Positions 49,890-60,375 are shown, counted from the first letter of the stretch. The stretch is 64,000 nt of DNA from Edaphovirga cremea (GCF_003332275.1 NZ_QOVA01000011.1:62001-126000); one strand, 5' to 3'. Notes: generated from the letters alone by a model not told the origin. Made by a program: numbers and translations.

Positions 49890-50077
49890 TCTTCGCTTCC
49901 CGCTGGAGTGGGTTTTCCATTCTAGCGTTAAAAAATCAATCAAAACCCTGCAACTCGATGAAATATATATTATTAATCAACAATTTCATCTTGCTCACAC
50001 GACAAACTAGCCGCTAAAAATAGAGAAAAAGAATAATAACGACTTGGTATATAACGATATGTGTTAAAAACATGGGC

Positions 50078-50093
50078 AGGCAAACGTTTGCTT
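50078..50093 (+). promoter_or_regulatory. Likely PurR operator upstream of xanP
   Basis: AGGCAAACGTTTGCTT fits the PurR palindrome (consensus ACGCAAACGTTTNCNT; central GCAAACGTTTGC is a perfect inverted repeat), 56 bases before the xanP start. It would make xanthine uptake repressible by purines. Confidence 0.8.
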
Positions 50094-50098
50094 TTGTG

Positions 50099-50123
50099 AA
50101 GGGGATCATTAAAATGCCCCCTT
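50099..50123 (+). other. Hairpin in the xanP leader
   Basis: AAGGGG (50099-50104) with CATT/AATG and CCCCCTT (50117-50123) form a stem close to the xanP start. It does not match a purine riboswitch fold. Possible translational or transcript-stability role. Confidence 0.4.
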
Positions 50124-50148
50124 TGCGCCTCGGGAAAATGCCAACATC

Positions 50149-51540
50149 ATGAGCTTGCAATCAGTTGAAGAACAACTTAAGCAGTCCGCACCCACTTCGC
50201 ACCGAAACAGTGAACTGATTTACCGGCTGGAAGATCGCCCTCCTCTACCGCAAACGCTATTTGCTGCTTGCCAACATTTACTGGCGATGTTTGTCGCGGT
50301 GATTACACCCGCATTGCTGATTTGTCAGGCGCTTGGCCTTCCGGCACAGGATACCCAACACATCATCAGCATGTCTCTGTTTGCTTCCGGGCTGGCTTCC
50401 ATTCTGCAAATCAAAACCTGGGGGCCTGTAGGTTCTGGGCTTCTCTCCATTCAGGGAACCAGTTTCAATTTTGTCAGCCCGCTGATTATGGGCGGGTTGG
50501 CGCTGAAGAATGGTGGAGCCGATGTTCCTACCATGATGGCAGCACTGTTTGGTACGTTGATGGTTGCCTCGTGCACCGAAATCCTGCTGTCTCGCGTACT
50601 GCATCTGGCACGCCGTATCATTACCCCTTTGGTTTCCGGGATTGTGGTAATGATTATCGGTCTATCCCTGATTCAGGTCGGCCTGACCTCGATCGGCGGC
50701 GGTTACGGCGCAATGAGCGATCATACTTTCGGCGCACCCAAGAATTTACTGCTGGCGGCAGCCGTGCTGGTCGTGATCATTTTGCTCAACCGTCAGCGTA
50801 ATCCCTATCTGCGCGTTTCGTCACTGGTGATCGCCATGGCCGTCGGCTATCTGCTGGCCTGGGCCACCGATATGTTGCCCGTTGCACCGCCTGCGCAAGA
50901 AAGCTCACTGATTGTCATTCCGACGCCGCTCTACTACGGTCTTGGCTTTGACTGGAATTTGTTATTGCCCCTGATGTTGATCTTCATGGTGACGTCACTT
51001 GAAACCATCGGGGACATCACGGCGACCTCAGACGTATCAGAACAACCAGTCACCGGTCCACTTTACATGAAGCGCATCAAGGGCGGCGTATTGGCCAACG
51101 GCCTGAACTCAATGCTGTCAGCGGTGTTCAATACCTTCCCAAATTCCTGTTTTGGTCAGAATAACGGCGTGATCCAACTGACCGGCGTTGCCAGCCGCCA
51201 TGTTGGATTTGTTGTAGCGCTGATGCTGATTGTGCTCGGTCTGTTCCCCGGCGTCAGTGCGCTGGTTCAGCATATCCCGGAACCCGTTCTAGGCGGTGCC
51301 ACACTGGTGATGTTCGGTACTATCGCCGCGTCAGGCGTGCGCATCGTGTCCCGCGAAACCCTTAATCGCCGGGCGATAATGATTATTGCGCTGTCACTTG
51401 CTGTTGGTCTGGGTGTCTCCCAACAACCGCTGATTCTGCAATTTGCACCGGACTGGATTAAAAATCTGTTCTCTTCGGGTATCGCTGCGGGTGGGGTCAC
51501 TGCCATTATTCTGAATTTGGTATTTCCACAAGAAAAATAA
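50149..51540 (+). CDS. xanP: Xanthine permease
   Basis: Proton-coupled xanthine importer of the NAT/NCS2 family, in the inner membrane. It has 463 aa, as in E. coli XanP, with about 14 spans. Family motifs are the QTH-like start of TM1 [50 protein letters not shown] near residue 285 (conserved Glu), and the signature [17 protein letters not shown] near residue 340. There is no clear ribosome site before ATG 50149. A PurR-type operator upstream suggests purine control. Ends at a strong terminator. Confidence 0.97.
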   Translation: MSLQSVEEQLKQSAPTSHRNSELIYRLEDRPPLPQTLFAACQHLLAMFVAVITPALLICQALGLPAQDTQHIISMSLFASGLASILQIKTWGPVGSGLLSIQGTSFNFVSPLIMGGLALKNGGADVPTMMAALFGTLMVASCTEILLSRVLHLARRIITPLVSGIVVMIIGLSLIQVGLTSIGGGYGAMSDHTFGAPKNLLLAAAVLVVIILLNRQRNPYLRVSSLVIAMAVGYLLAWATDMLPVAPPAQESSLIVIPTPLYYGLGFDWNLLLPLMLIFMVTSLETIGDITATSDVSEQPVTGPLYMKRIKGGVLANGLNSMLSAVFNTFPNSCFGQNNGVIQLTGVASRHVGFVVALMLIVLGLFPGVSALVQHIPEPVLGGATLVMFGTIAASGVRIVSRETLNRRAIMIIALSLAVGLGVSQQPLILQFAPDWIKNLFSSGIAAGGVTAIILNLVFPQEK

Positions 51541-51565
51541 ACAGCTGCTGCAAACCCCACCAGTT

Positions 51566-51600
51566 GCGGTCAGTGAATTGGAACACTGACCGCTTTTTAT
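51566..51600 (+). terminator. Terminator after xanP
   Basis: GCGGTCAGTG (51566-51575) pairs perfectly with CACTGACCGC (51584-51593), followed by TTTTTATTG. Confidence 0.92.
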
Positions 51601-51685
51601 TGTCCTTAACATGTTAGCCTATTGAGATAATCAACGGTTTACGGCATAAACAGTTGTATAACTCCTGACCTACATGGATTGGACG

Positions 51686-53377
51686 ATGAAATTTATCGGA
51701 AAACTGCTGCTGACACTGTTGCTATTGTTGGTATTGGTAATAGTACTGTTATATGTATTGCTACAAACAACCTGGGCATCCGGTTGGATCAGCCGTTGGG
51801 TCAGCGACAACAGCGAATATCACGTGTCACTGGGCAAGATAAACCATTCCTTGTCATCGCCAACTGAAATCAGTTTTTCTGACGTTCGTCTCGCTCTCGC
51901 CAATCAACCAGAAATATTGAGCGCAGGGGATGTCACACTGGGCTTAAGCTGGCGGCAAATCACTGAGCCGCGCTATTTTGATCGTTTGGTATTACGTGAC
52001 GGTAGCCTGAATCTCACCTCTCCTGCCCGGCCATTACCGATAAAAGCTGACCTGTTGCAACTGTCGAATATGCGGTTAATCAGTAACAAAGACAGTTGGA
52101 AAATCAATGCACAACGCGTTAATGCCGGAATTCAACCCTGGTTGCCTTCTGAGCAGCATCTTTTGGGCAATAACGCCCAGTTCCAGCTCAGTGCCGGGGA
52201 ACTGACTCTCAATGATATTCCCGCCAGCAATGTTCTGGTTCAGGGTGAGATTCGAGATGATCGGTTATTTCTCAATGATATAGGTGCGGACTTTGCCCGA
52301 GGGCAGCTCACTGGCAACGCCAGCCGGGCGCCAGATGGCAGTTGGTTGGTGGATAACCTGCGGCTGAGCAGTATCCGCATGCAAACCTCGCAAACACTCT
52401 CTGCATTCTGGAAAGACTTTGAACAGTTGCCCAAAGTGAAAATTAACCGCGCAGATCTGATTGATGCCCGCTTGCAGGGACAGGATTGGGCATTCAATGA
52501 TCTCGATCTAACGTTGCAAAACATCACTTTCTCCCAAGGAGATTGGCAGACGGATGACGGCTCACTGGCCTTCAACGCCAGCGATTTGATTAATGGTAAT
52601 CTTCATTTCAGCGATCCCATTGTTGATATGACCCTTAACCAGAAAGGTATTGAGATCAAACAATTGAGTACGCGTTGGGAGGGAGGGTTACTGCGAACGA
52701 CCGGTAATTGGACGAGGGAAAACCATCGTTTGCAACTCAACGAGTTGGCCGTGGCTGCTCTGGAATACACTTTGCCGGAAAATTGGCGGGCATTGTGGAT
52801 GGAGACATTGCCAAATTGGCTGGCTGAAGTGGGGATCTCCCGGTTATCCACCAATCGCAATCTGGTGATTGATATCACACCTGATTTCCCGTTCCAGTTA
52901 ACGGCTCTGGATGGGTATGGCAGTAACCTGCTGCTGGCCCGTAATCATAAATGGGGCGTATGGGCCGGTAAACTCAATCTGAATGCCAGCGATGCAACGT
53001 TCAATAAAGTCGATGTGCGCCGTCCTTCACTGACATTGGAAGCCAATGATGGCCAGATTACCTTCAGTGAACTCAGCGCCTTTACCCAAAAAGGGTTGCT
53101 TGAAGCCTCGGTGAATATCAGCCAGCAACCGCAGCGCTCTTTCAGCACCACCCTGAATGGTCGTTCAGTGCCGATCAATATATTGCAGAATTGGGGATGG
53201 CCGGAGTTACCGTTACAAGGAGAGGGCAATCTGCAACTCAACCTACGTGGGCAAGTGGCGGCAGACACACCGTTCAAATCGACGCTGCGTGGCACGCTGA
53301 CTGCGACGACCGCGGAAGGGCAGCACGTGACCCAGCAAATGAATAATGGTGTGGTGGCGGGCGCGACAGCCCCTTAA
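51686..53377 (+). CDS. yicH: AsmA family protein
   Basis: A 563-aa AsmA-like protein (E. coli YicH 569). One N-terminal membrane anchor (residues 6-28, leucine/valine-rich) is followed by a long periplasmic beta-rich domain, with the typical end LNGRSVPINILQNWGWPELPLQGEGNLQL near residue 505. AsmA-like proteins are thought to form hydrophobic grooves that carry phospholipids between membranes. The individual role of YicH is redundant or unknown. ATG at 51686 matches the family start (MKFIGKLLL); the ATG at 51674 is less likely. Last gene in E. coli yic order before a change of synteny. Confidence 0.93.
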   Translation: MKFIGKLLLTLLLLLVLVIVLLYVLLQTTWASGWISRWVSDNSEYHVSLGKINHSLSSPTEISFSDVRLALANQPEILSAGDVTLGLSWRQITEPRYFDRLVLRDGSLNLTSPARPLPIKADLLQLSNMRLISNKDSWKINAQRVNAGIQPWLPSEQHLLGNNAQFQLSAGELTLNDIPASNVLVQGEIRDDRLFLNDIGADFARGQLTGNASRAPDGSWLVDNLRLSSIRMQTSQTLSAFWKDFEQLPKVKINRADLIDARLQGQDWAFNDLDLTLQNITFSQGDWQTDDGSLAFNASDLINGNLHFSDPIVDMTLNQKGIEIKQLSTRWEGGLLRTTGNWTRENHRLQLNELAVAALEYTLPENWRALWMETLPNWLAEVGISRLSTNRNLVIDITPDFPFQLTALDGYGSNLLLARNHKWGVWAGKLNLNASDATFNKVDVRRPSLTLEANDGQITFSELSAFTQKGLLEASVNISQQPQRSFSTTLNGRSVPINILQNWGWPELPLQGEGNLQLNLRGQVAADTPFKSTLRGTLTATTAEGQHVTQQMNNGVVAGATAP

Positions 53378-53386
53378 AGGGCACGT

Positions 53387-53418
53387 TGAGGAGGTGCGGC
53401 CTTAAACCCACCTCCTCA
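53387..53418. terminator. Hairpin between convergent yicH and yiiD
   Basis: TGAGGAGGTG (53387-53396) and CACCTCCTCA (53409-53418) pair perfectly, loop of 12. No T-run. Confidence 0.6.
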
Positions 53419-53421
53419 TAC

Positions 53422-54369
53422 TTATCGGATTACTACTTCAGACCCACCTTGTTCGAGAGGTTCTGACGGTTCAGCGGGTAACACCATGTAGGTTCCTTCA
53501 AATACCGCGCCTTCCTTTTCATCACCAAACAACGTGACATCAAGCTGCACGCGCGCTTTGCGCCCACGGGCGAGGCGATCGAGGTCACCACTGATTGAAC
53601 TGAGATCGGCAACGGCTCGGGGCCGACCGGTTACCGGTGAACTGTAACGGATATGCGCATCCGCCAGAATAATGGTGCCGCCGAGATGACGCTCGCGAAG
53701 CAGAAGCCAAATCAATCCCCACCCCGTCAGCGTAGCCAGAGAAAACAGGCTCCCGGCAAACAGGGTGTGATGCGGATTCTGATTACCCGCTTCCGGCATC
53801 GTCGTAACAAAACGCTGTCCGGTATATTGGCTGATGCGCACACCCATTTTTTCGCTCAGCGGAATATGGTCGTACCAGGCTTGCTGCAACTGGCCACACC
53901 AATCCGGACGATGCAGGATATCGTCGAGCGTGGCGACCGGTTTAATCATCAGAAAGTGGCGCACGGGTGTCGTTTGCGGGGTGGTGATTTCCCCCTGATT
54001 CACAAAACCCAGTTTTGAGAAAAACTCCACGGCGTCTTCACGAGCGCTACATACCACACGCTTAACCCCTTCCTGCCGCGCCACAGACTCAAGAGTCATC
54101 GCGACCAATGTCCCTAGCCCTTTATCCTGAACATTGGGATCCACCGCCAGAAAGCGGATAGCGGCTTCATTATCGGCATTGATATATAAGCGACCTACTG
54201 CAACCGGTCTGCCCTCTTCATCCACCACCATTTGATGGTGGGCCATTGCATCGTAGGCATCCTTCTCAGAACCAATGGGTTGATGTAACGGCTTGCGCAG
54301 CATCTCCCAACGGAATTGGTAATAATCTTTCAGCTCTTGCTCTGTAACGGGGACTCGGAGGTGATACAT
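53422..54369 (-). CDS. yiiD: YiiD: GNAT domain fused to thioesterase-fold domain
   Basis: A 315-aa two-domain protein. The N-terminal GNAT acetyltransferase has [22 protein letters not shown] near residue 75, the acetyl-CoA loop. The C-terminal hot-dog thioesterase-like domain has [21 protein letters not shown] near residue 200. The E. coli homologue has been reported to act as a malonyl-ACP decarboxylase / acetoacetyl-ACP-forming enzyme that can prime fatty acid synthesis (names madA, fabY). That function is taken from homology. It lies 24 nt downstream of dtd, in the order yihX-yihY-dtd-yiiD seen in E. coli. Confidence 0.93.
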   Translation of the reverse strand: MYHLRVPVTEQELKDYYQFRWEMLRKPLHQPIGSEKDAYDAMAHHQMVVDEEGRPVAVGRLYINADNEAAIRFLAVDPNVQDKGLGTLVAMTLESVARQEGVKRVVCSAREDAVEFFSKLGFVNQGEITTPQTTPVRHFLMIKPVATLDDILHRPDWCGQLQQAWYDHIPLSEKMGVRISQYTGQRFVTTMPEAGNQNPHHTLFAGSLFSLATLTGWGLIWLLLRERHLGGTIILADAHIRYSSPVTGRPRAVADLSSISGDLDRLARGRKARVQLDVTLFGDEKEGAVFEGTYMVLPAEPSEPLEQGGSEVVIR

Positions 54370-54393
54370 ATACGCCTTCTCTTTTAATTCAGC

Positions 54394-54831
54394 CTACACC
54401 TGCAACCAAAATGTTACGGGACCGTCATTGACCAGCGCCACTTTCATATCTGCCGCAAAACGGCCTGTTTCGGTATGGATCTCTTTTTCACGGCACTGCC
54501 CGACAAAATATTCGTATAATCGCTCTGCATCTTCGGGTAATGCACCGCGGGAGAAACTGGGTCTCAAACCTTTTCCCGTGTCGGCCACCAGCGTGAACTG
54601 GGACACAACCAACAGGCTGCCACCGATCTGCTGCAGGTTAAGGTTCATCTTGTCATTTTCATCAGAAAATAGTCGGTAATTGACTACTTTTTCGCATAGC
54701 CGCTTAGCTTTCTGTTCGTCATCGCCACTTTCCACACCCAGCAATACCAGCAATCCCGATCCGATTTCACCGCAAGTTTCCCCTGCGACAGTCACATTGG
54801 CGTTCAAAACTCGTTGAATCAAGGCAATCAT
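54394..54831 (-). CDS. dtd: D-aminoacyl-tRNA deacylase
   Basis: Hydrolyses D-aminoacyl-tRNAs, including D-Tyr-tRNA, and mischarged Gly-tRNA(Ala) as proofreading. It has 145 aa. The family motifs [21 protein letters not shown] (SQFTL near residue 77) and the cross-subunit Gly-Pro motif [12 protein letters not shown] at the C-terminus are present. The frame is open further upstream, but ATG 54831 ([15 protein letters not shown]) is the conserved start. It begins 7 nt after the yihY stop, so it is cotranscribed with it. Confidence 0.97.
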   Translation of the reverse strand: MIALIQRVLNANVTVAGETCGEIGSGLLVLLGVESGDDEQKAKRLCEKVVNYRLFSDENDKMNLNLQQIGGSLLVVSQFTLVADTGKGLRPSFSRGALPEDAERLYEYFVGQCREKEIHTETGRFAADMKVALVNDGPVTFWLQV

Positions 54832-54838
54832 AATAAAT

Positions 54839-55720
54839 CTACTTCTCCTGCGGGGACTGGTTTGCAGCCTTGAGCTGCCGCAATGCCCTCTGCTCACCGA
54901 GCGTTACGGTAATTTCTGCACCTAACAGCACAATACACCAGCTCACATAGACCCAGAGAAACAAAATTGGGATCACGGCCAATACACCGTAGATCAATTG
55001 ATAAGAAGGAAACATGGTGATGTAAAGCACGAAGCCTTTCTTACCTAATTCAAACAGCAGTGCCGCCACCAGCGCACCGATCATCGCATCGCGCACAGGT
55101 ACGCGCACAGTGGGAACAATACAGTAAAGAAGCCAGAAACAAATCCACGACAAGAACAACGGCAAAACACGCAGAAGTTGATCGATCATGCTGAGCACCT
55201 CGTCAGCCGACAACCATTTTAGTGACAACAAGTATGAGCTGATCGCCATACTGGCTCCCACCAAAATCGGGCCAAGCGTCAGCACCATCCAGTACACCGC
55301 AAAAGAAAAAACGATCGGACGTTTCTTGTCGCTATTCCAGATTTTGTTTAGCACGCTGTCGACAGAAGCGATCAACAGTAAGGCCGTCACAATCAGCCCA
55401 CAGGTCCCCACCGCCGTCATCTTGTTCGAGTTTTCCATAAACTGTTCAAGATAACGTTGGAGTACATCACCGGTGGCGGGCATAAAATTAGAAAAAATGA
55501 AGCTTTTCAACTGAATGCTCATTTCCGCAAATACCGGAAATACAGCAAACAGAGCAAAAACAACGGTAATCAACGGAACCAGAGACAGCAAAGAGACGTA
55601 AGCCAGATGCCCAGCCAATAGCGTCAAATCATCATTATCCACCCGTCGTATGAGCATTTTCATATAATGGGCGAATGAATGAAGCGACGACGACATGCGC
55701 ACAGACAGTAACTTCGACAT
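54839..55720 (-). CDS. yihY: YihY/virulence factor BrkB family membrane protein
   Basis: A 293-aa inner-membrane protein with about six spans and the family start [24 protein letters not shown] near residue 29, then [21 protein letters not shown] near residue 258. Once mis-assigned as RNase BN, a name now given to another gene. Its real function is unknown. The start could be ATG 55720 or an internal ATG nine codons on (MSSSLHSF). First of yihY-dtd-yiiD. Confidence 0.93.
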   Translation of the reverse strand: MSKLLSVRMSSSLHSFAHYMKMLIRRVDNDDLTLLAGHLAYVSLLSLVPLITVVFALFAVFPVFAEMSIQLKSFIFSNFMPATGDVLQRYLEQFMENSNKMTAVGTCGLIVTALLLIASVDSVLNKIWNSDKKRPIVFSFAVYWMVLTLGPILVGASMAISSYLLSLKWLSADEVLSMIDQLLRVLPLFLSWICFWLLYCIVPTVRVPVRDAMIGALVAALLFELGKKGFVLYITMFPSYQLIYGVLAVIPILFLWVYVSWCIVLLGAEITVTLGEQRALRQLKAANQSPQEK

Positions 55721-55812
55721 AGACGGCTCCTGTTTGCTGTTTTTACCGGTTAGCGCCCTGTTTTATCTCACTATTAATGTTTTATCTAGCCATTAACATT
55801 TTATCCACCCAC

Positions 55813-56400
55813 TCAGGAAAAATAGGCAGGGATGACTGACTTGTCGGTGACCTGAACCGCTTCAATACCTAATTTGCGGGCTGCTTCAACGTTGATGGCA
55901 ACGTCGTCGAAGAACACCGCCTGTTGCGCAGGAATACCTTCACGATTCAGCACATATTTGAAAACTCCCTCTTCAGGTTTTCTCATGCCGATATCTTGCG
56001 ACAGATACATGTAATCTGCGGCAGCAGCGACTTCGGGATAATTTTCCGGCCAATATTCCGTGTGCAGACGATTGGTATTCGACAACACAACGACCCGATG
56101 CCCTTCGCTGCGTAGACGCTGCATAATGGCAATTACCTCGGGACGCAAGCCGATAAATAGAGCCTGCCATCCTGCAGCGAACTGTTCAAAGCTTAGTGCG
56201 ATTCCCATCTCATCACACAGTTGGTTGGCGAAATCCTCGTCACTAATCTCACCGCGTTCATGCTGCTGGAAAGCCTCGCCCATATTGAAGCGCTCAGTGA
56301 GAGAGGCCAGCGGCACCCCACTCAATTTGCTCCACACGCCCAGAACACGTTTAAAGTCGATGTCGACAATCACATTCCCTAAATCAAAGATATACAACAT
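55813..56400 (-). CDS. yihX: HAD-superfamily alpha-D-glucose-1-phosphate phosphatase
   Basis: A 195-aa cytosolic phosphatase. The HAD motif I is at the N-terminus (MLYIFDLGNVIVDIDF, with the Asp nucleophile), motif II VVVLSNTNRLHTEYWP near residue 105, and motif III-IV KPEEG..VFFDDVAINVEAA near residue 145. The E. coli enzyme releases glucose from glucose 1-phosphate. Start at ATG 56400 with AGGAG seven bases upstream; an in-frame upstream ATG is less likely. It precedes yihY by 93 nt on the same strand. Confidence 0.95.
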   Translation of the reverse strand: MLYIFDLGNVIVDIDFKRVLGVWSKLSGVPLASLTERFNMGEAFQQHERGEISDEDFANQLCDEMGIALSFEQFAAGWQALFIGLRPEVIAIMQRLRSEGHRVVVLSNTNRLHTEYWPENYPEVAAAADYMYLSQDIGMRKPEEGVFKYVLNREGIPAQQAVFFDDVAINVEAARKLGIEAVQVTDKSVIPAYFS

Positions 56401-56505
56401 GAGTCGCTCCTGATTTAACAATGAGATTTTACTTTAGCGGGAAATGGACGAAGATGACAGAAATGGACAAAGAGGGAATGAAAGTAATGCGAGGCAAGGC
56501 CAGAT

Positions 56506-56530
56506 AAAAAAACAGACGCCCGGAGGCGCC
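56506..56530 (-). terminator. Terminator after typA
   Basis: On the minus strand GGCGCC-TCCG-GGCGTC (56515-56530) followed by TGTTTTTTT, about 40 bases after the typA stop. Confidence 0.85.
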
Positions 56531-56570
56531 ATGTTTATTGGTGTTACGCGTATTGAAAGAAGATTAAAAA

Positions 56571-58394
56571 TTACGCTTCTTTCGGACCACGGTTAGCACG
56601 TTTACGATCGTTTTCGGTCAGGTGACGTTTACGAATACGTATAGACTGCGGAGTCACTTCTACCAATTCGTCGTCATCGATGAATTCCAGAGCTTGCTCC
56701 AGAGACATTTTGATGGCCGGAACCAGAGTGGTTGCTTCGTCAGTACCAGACGCACGCATGTTGGTCAGCTTTTTACCGGTCAGACAGTTTACTGTCAGAT
56801 CGTTGGAGCGTGTGTGGATACCGATGATCTGGCCTTCATACACTTCAGCACCGTGACCCAGGAATAACTTGCCGCGATCTTGCAGACCAAACAGCGCAAA
56901 CGCGACTGCTTTACCCTGACCGTTGGAGATCAGCACGCCATTCTGACGCTGGCCGATTTCACCCGGACGCACATCATCATAGTGACTGAACGTTGCGTAC
57001 AGCAGGCCGGTACCGGAAGTCATGGTCATGAATTCAGTACGGAAGCCAATCAAACCACGGCTTGGGATCATGTAATCCAGACGGATACGACCTTTGCCGT
57101 CAGGGATCATGTCCTTAACGTCGCCTTTACGCTCACCCATGGCTTGCATGACTGAACCCTGGTGCTGTTCTTCGATATCCAGCGTGACGTTTTCGAATGG
57201 CTCTTGCATACGGCCATCAATCTTGCGGTTGATAACTTTCGGGCGGGATACAGCGAGTTCGAAACCTTCACGACGCATATTCTCGATCAGAACCGACAGG
57301 TGAAGTTCACCACGGCCAGATACACGGAATGCATCAGCATCTTCAGTCTCTTCAACGCGCAGTGCGACGTTGTGCACCAGTTCCTTGTTCAGACGGTCAA
57401 GGATCTGACGTGAAGTCACATACTTACCTTCTTTGCCACAGAACGGCGAGGTGTTGACGCAGAAATACATGGTCACGGTTGGTTCATCAACGGTCAGCGG
57501 TGGCAGTGCTTCAACAGCACCCGCTTCACAGACGGTATCAGAGATGTTCAATTCACCCAGACCCGTGATCGCAATGATGTCACCCGCTTCAGCGGACGTG
57601 GCTTCAATACGCTCCAGACCCATGTGACCCAGCACTTTACCGACTCGACCGTTGCGGGTTTTGCCTTCGCTGTCGATCACAGTGACTTGTTGGTTAGGCT
57701 TAATCACGCCACGCTTGATGCGGCCGATGCCGATAACACCCACATAGTTGTTGTAGTCCAACTGGGAGATCTGCATCTGCAACGGGCCGTCACTGTCGAC
57801 GTTCGGAGCAGGAACATGATCAACGATAGCCTGATACAGCGGGGTCATGTCTTCCGACATCTCATTATGATCGTTACCCGCAATACCCAGCAATGCAGAT
57901 GCATAGATGATTGGGAAGTCGAGTTGTTCGTCAGTTGCATCCAGGTTTACAAACAGGTCGAATACCTGATCGACAACCCAGTCAGGACGCGCGCCAGGGC
58001 GGTCAACTTTGTTGATAACAACGATCGGTTTCAGACCATAAGCAAAGGCTTTCTTGGTCACGAAACGAGTCTGCGGCATCGGGCCATCCATTGCGTCAAC
58101 GACCAGCAGTACCGAGTCAACCATAGACATCACACGCTCTACCTCGCCGCCGAAGTCGGCGTGTCCGGGGGTATCCACGATGTTGATACGGTAGTCTTTC
58201 CAATTAATGGCGGTGTTTTTTGCGAGGATAGTAATCCCACGCTCTTTCTCCAAATCATTGGAGTCCATTACACGCTCAGTTGCTTCAGTACGCTCACCGA
58301 ACGTACCAGATTGTTGCAGCAACTTGTCGACCAGGGTAGTTTTCCCATGGTCAACGTGCGCAATAATGGCGATGTTACGCAAATTTTCGATCAC
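56571..58394 (-). CDS. typA: Ribosome-binding GTPase BipA/TypA
   Basis: Translational GTPase of the EF-G family involved in 50S assembly at low temperature and in stress and virulence regulation. It has 607 aa. Motifs are G1 [15 protein letters not shown] near residue 12, G2/G3 RGITILAKN and [15 protein letters not shown] near residues 50-80, and G4 [15 protein letters not shown] near residue 125. The C-terminal domain has [10 protein letters not shown] and [19 protein letters not shown] near residue 450. Divergent from glnA, as in E. coli. It ends just before a rho-independent terminator. Confidence 0.98.
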   Translation of the reverse strand: MIENLRNIAIIAHVDHGKTTLVDKLLQQSGTFGERTEATERVMDSNDLEKERGITILAKNTAINWKDYRINIVDTPGHADFGGEVERVMSMVDSVLLVVDAMDGPMPQTRFVTKKAFAYGLKPIVVINKVDRPGARPDWVVDQVFDLFVNLDATDEQLDFPIIYASALLGIAGNDHNEMSEDMTPLYQAIVDHVPAPNVDSDGPLQMQISQLDYNNYVGVIGIGRIKRGVIKPNQQVTVIDSEGKTRNGRVGKVLGHMGLERIEATSAEAGDIIAITGLGELNISDTVCEAGAVEALPPLTVDEPTVTMYFCVNTSPFCGKEGKYVTSRQILDRLNKELVHNVALRVEETEDADAFRVSGRGELHLSVLIENMRREGFELAVSRPKVINRKIDGRMQEPFENVTLDIEEQHQGSVMQAMGERKGDVKDMIPDGKGRIRLDYMIPSRGLIGFRTEFMTMTSGTGLLYATFSHYDDVRPGEIGQRQNGVLISNGQGKAVAFALFGLQDRGKLFLGHGAEVYEGQIIGIHTRSNDLTVNCLTGKKLTNMRASGTDEATTLVPAIKMSLEQALEFIDDDELVEVTPQSIRIRKRHLTENDRKRANRGPKEA

Positions 58395-58544
58395 AGCTTT
58401 GCCTCAGGCATTAGAAATAGCGCGCTATTGTACACGTATTAAGCGAGGGACTAAACAAGATCACAAGCATCTGTGAGAAACAACCTCTCACTGGTTAGTT
58501 TGTGATCCCTTTCACGGTGCACAACCGCCCCTCGCCCCCTCAAT

Positions 58545-58561
58545 TGCACCATCACAGTGCA
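58545..58561 (+). promoter_or_regulatory. NtrC-binding enhancer site 1 upstream of glnA
   Basis: TGCACC-ATCAC-AGTGCA, one mismatch from the NtrC consensus TGCACC-N5-GGTGCA. Its centre is about 141 bp upstream of the predicted glnAp2 start, where E. coli has a strong NtrC site. Confidence 0.88.
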
Positions 58562-58576
58562 ACACTATCGCGCAAA

Positions 58577-58593
58577 CGCACAATTATAGTGCA
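58577..58593 (+). promoter_or_regulatory. NtrC-binding enhancer site 2 upstream of glnA
   Basis: CGCACA-ATTAT-AGTGCA (dyad 58577-58593 counting the outer C), centre about 108 bp upstream of the predicted start, 32 bp or three turns from site 1. A weaker half-site TGGTGCA follows at 58606-58612. Confidence 0.8.
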
Positions 58594-58666
58594 AAGTCTC
58601 AGTAATGGTGCATACTTTCCGTGGGTAATATTGCCGCAATGTCGCTGAATACGGGCATTATGAAAG

Positions 58667-58685
58667 TTGGCACACTTCTCGCTTA
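58667..58685 (+). promoter_or_regulatory. Sigma-54 promoter (glnAp2) of glnA
   Basis: TTGGCAC-ACTTC-TCGCTTA: the GG at 58669-58670 and GC at 58681-58682 have the -24/-12 spacing and nearly repeat the E. coli glnAp2 sequence. Predicted start of transcription is about 58694, 146 bases before the glnA ATG. With the two NtrC sites it explains most of the 445-base typA-glnA gap. No clear sigma-70 glnAp1 was assigned. Confidence 0.92.
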
Positions 58686-58839
58686 TGTCCTGACAGATGA
58701 AATAAGTACCAATAGCGAATTAAGTACTAATAAAGCGAAATGAGTCCTAACCGGCAAAATAGCTTTTAAAAGGCGAAACGCCCTTTCCATTACGGTAATT
58801 CGTTCCACGACGACAAAGAGAAATCCGGGAGAAACAAGT

Positions 58840-60249
58840 ATGTCCGCTGAACACGTTTTCGCGATGATGAATGAGAATGAAGTGAAATTCATTGACTTGC
58901 GTTTCACAGATACCAAGGGCAAAGAACAACACGTCACGATTCCTTCACATCAAGTTAATGCTGACTTCTTCGAAGAAGGGAAGATGTTTGATGGTTCCTC
59001 TATTGGTGGCTGGAAAGGTATCAACGAATCTGACATGGTTCTGATGCCAGATGCCACCACTGCCGTAATGGATCCGTTTTATGAAGAATCAACGCTGATC
59101 ATTCGCTGTGACATTCTTGAGCCAACCACGCTGCAAGGCTATGACCGTGACCCACGTTCAACGTCCAAACGCGCTGAAGACTTTCTGCGTTCTTCCGGTA
59201 TCGCGGACACCGTCCTGTTCGGGCCAGAACCTGAATTCTTCCTGTTTGATGACGTTCGCTTCGGCAGCAGTATCTCCGGTTCCCACGTTGCTATCGATGA
59301 TATCGAAGGCGCATGGAACTCAGGCACCAAATACGAAGGCGGCAACAAAGGGCACCGTCCTGCAGTAAAAGGCGGTTACTTCCCAGTTCCTCCGGTCGAT
59401 TCCGCACAGGATCTGCGTTCTGCCATGTGTCTGACCATGGAAGAGATGGGCCTGGTTGTTGAAGCTCACCACCACGAAGTGGCGACAGCAGGTCAGAACG
59501 AAGTGGCTACCCGCTTCAACACCATGACCAAAAAAGCTGACGAAATCCAAATCTACAAATACGTGGTGCACAACGTTGCCCATGCATTTGGCAAAACCGC
59601 GACCTTTATGCCAAAACCTATGTTTGGCGACAATGGCTCCGGTATGCACTGCCACATGTCTTTGTCCAAGGGCGGCACTAACCTGTTCTCTGGCGACAAA
59701 TACGGCGGCCTGTCTGAAACTGCCCTGTTCTACATCGGCGGTATCATCAAGCACGCCAAGGCAATCAACGCCTATGCCAACCCAACCACCAACTCTTACA
59801 AGCGTCTGGTCCCAGGTTACGAAGCACCTGTTATGCTGGCTTACTCAGCCCGTAACCGTTCTGCTTCTATCCGTATCCCACACGTTTCCAGCCCTAAAGC
59901 TGTGCGCATTGAAGCTCGCTTCCCGGACCCGGCAGCCAACCCATACCTGGCGTTTGCTGCACTGCTGATGGCTGGCCTTGACGGCATCATCAACAAGATC
60001 CACCCAGGCGACGCAATGGACAAAAACCTCTACGATCTGCCGCCAGAAGAAGAGGCTGAAATTCCAAAAGTTGCAGGTTCTCTGGAAGAAGCATTGAATG
60101 AACTTGATGCCGACCGTGAGTTCCTGACCCGTGGTGGTGTGTTCTCTGACGACGCGATCGATGCTTACATCGCACTGCGTAAAGAAGAAATGGATCGCGT
60201 GCGCATGACTCCGCATCCGGTTGAGTTTGAGCTGTACTATAGCGTTTAA
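58840..60249 (+). CDS. glnA: Glutamine synthetase (type I)
   Basis: Dodecameric ATP-dependent ligation of ammonia to glutamate, the entry of nitrogen into metabolism. It has 469 aa as in E. coli. [18 protein letters not shown] near residue 50, metal site EPEFFLFDD near residue 130, GQNEVATRF near residue 218, the ATP-site [19 protein letters not shown] near residue 258, and the adenylylation site [10 protein letters not shown] (Tyr near 398) are all present, so GlnE regulation should operate. Transcribed from an NtrC/sigma-54 promoter. Followed by a terminator, then glnL. Confidence 0.99.
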   Translation: MSAEHVFAMMNENEVKFIDLRFTDTKGKEQHVTIPSHQVNADFFEEGKMFDGSSIGGWKGINESDMVLMPDATTAVMDPFYEESTLIIRCDILEPTTLQGYDRDPRSTSKRAEDFLRSSGIADTVLFGPEPEFFLFDDVRFGSSISGSHVAIDDIEGAWNSGTKYEGGNKGHRPAVKGGYFPVPPVDSAQDLRSAMCLTMEEMGLVVEAHHHEVATAGQNEVATRFNTMTKKADEIQIYKYVVHNVAHAFGKTATFMPKPMFGDNGSGMHCHMSLSKGGTNLFSGDKYGGLSETALFYIGGIIKHAKAINAYANPTTNSYKRLVPGYEAPVMLAYSARNRSASIRIPHVSSPKAVRIEARFPDPAANPYLAFAALLMAGLDGIINKIHPGDAMDKNLYDLPPEEEAEIPKVAGSLEEALNELDADREFLTRGGVFSDDAIDAYIALRKEEMDRVRMTPHPVEFELYYSV

Positions 60250-60375
60250 GTAAAACAGTATTTAAGTAAAACAGTTTTAAGCAAAACAGCGTCCAGGCGA
60301 TAACGCTTGCGACGTTCAAGAGTTAGCTTTTTGTTGCCGTGGAAACTTTCAGCCCATCTTCGGATGGGCTTTTTT
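60250..60375 (+). ncRNA. Possible GlnZ-like sRNA in the glnA 3' UTR
   Basis: The 125 bases from the glnA stop to the T-run contain three near copies of AAGYAAAACAG and end in an intrinsic terminator with a free upstream stretch (GTTGCCGTGGAAACTTTC). In E. coli and Salmonella an Hfq-binding sRNA, GlnZ, is processed from this position. I infer a counterpart from position and terminator only. The seed was not checked. Confidence 0.35.
60351..60375 (+). terminator. Terminator between glnA and glnL
   Basis: AGCCCATC-TTCG-GATGGGCT followed by TTTTT: 8-bp stem with a UUCG tetraloop. Partial readthrough and the glnL promoter would set the lower glnLG level. Confidence 0.95.

Noticed and set aside
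50099-50123. Purine riboswitch before xanP
   Set aside because: A single hairpin with no three-way junction or conserved core. A PurR operator explains control better.
57624-58442. 272-codon plus-strand frame opposite typA
   Set aside because: Antisense shadow of a highly conserved gene with matching codon positions; no ribosome site or known protein features.
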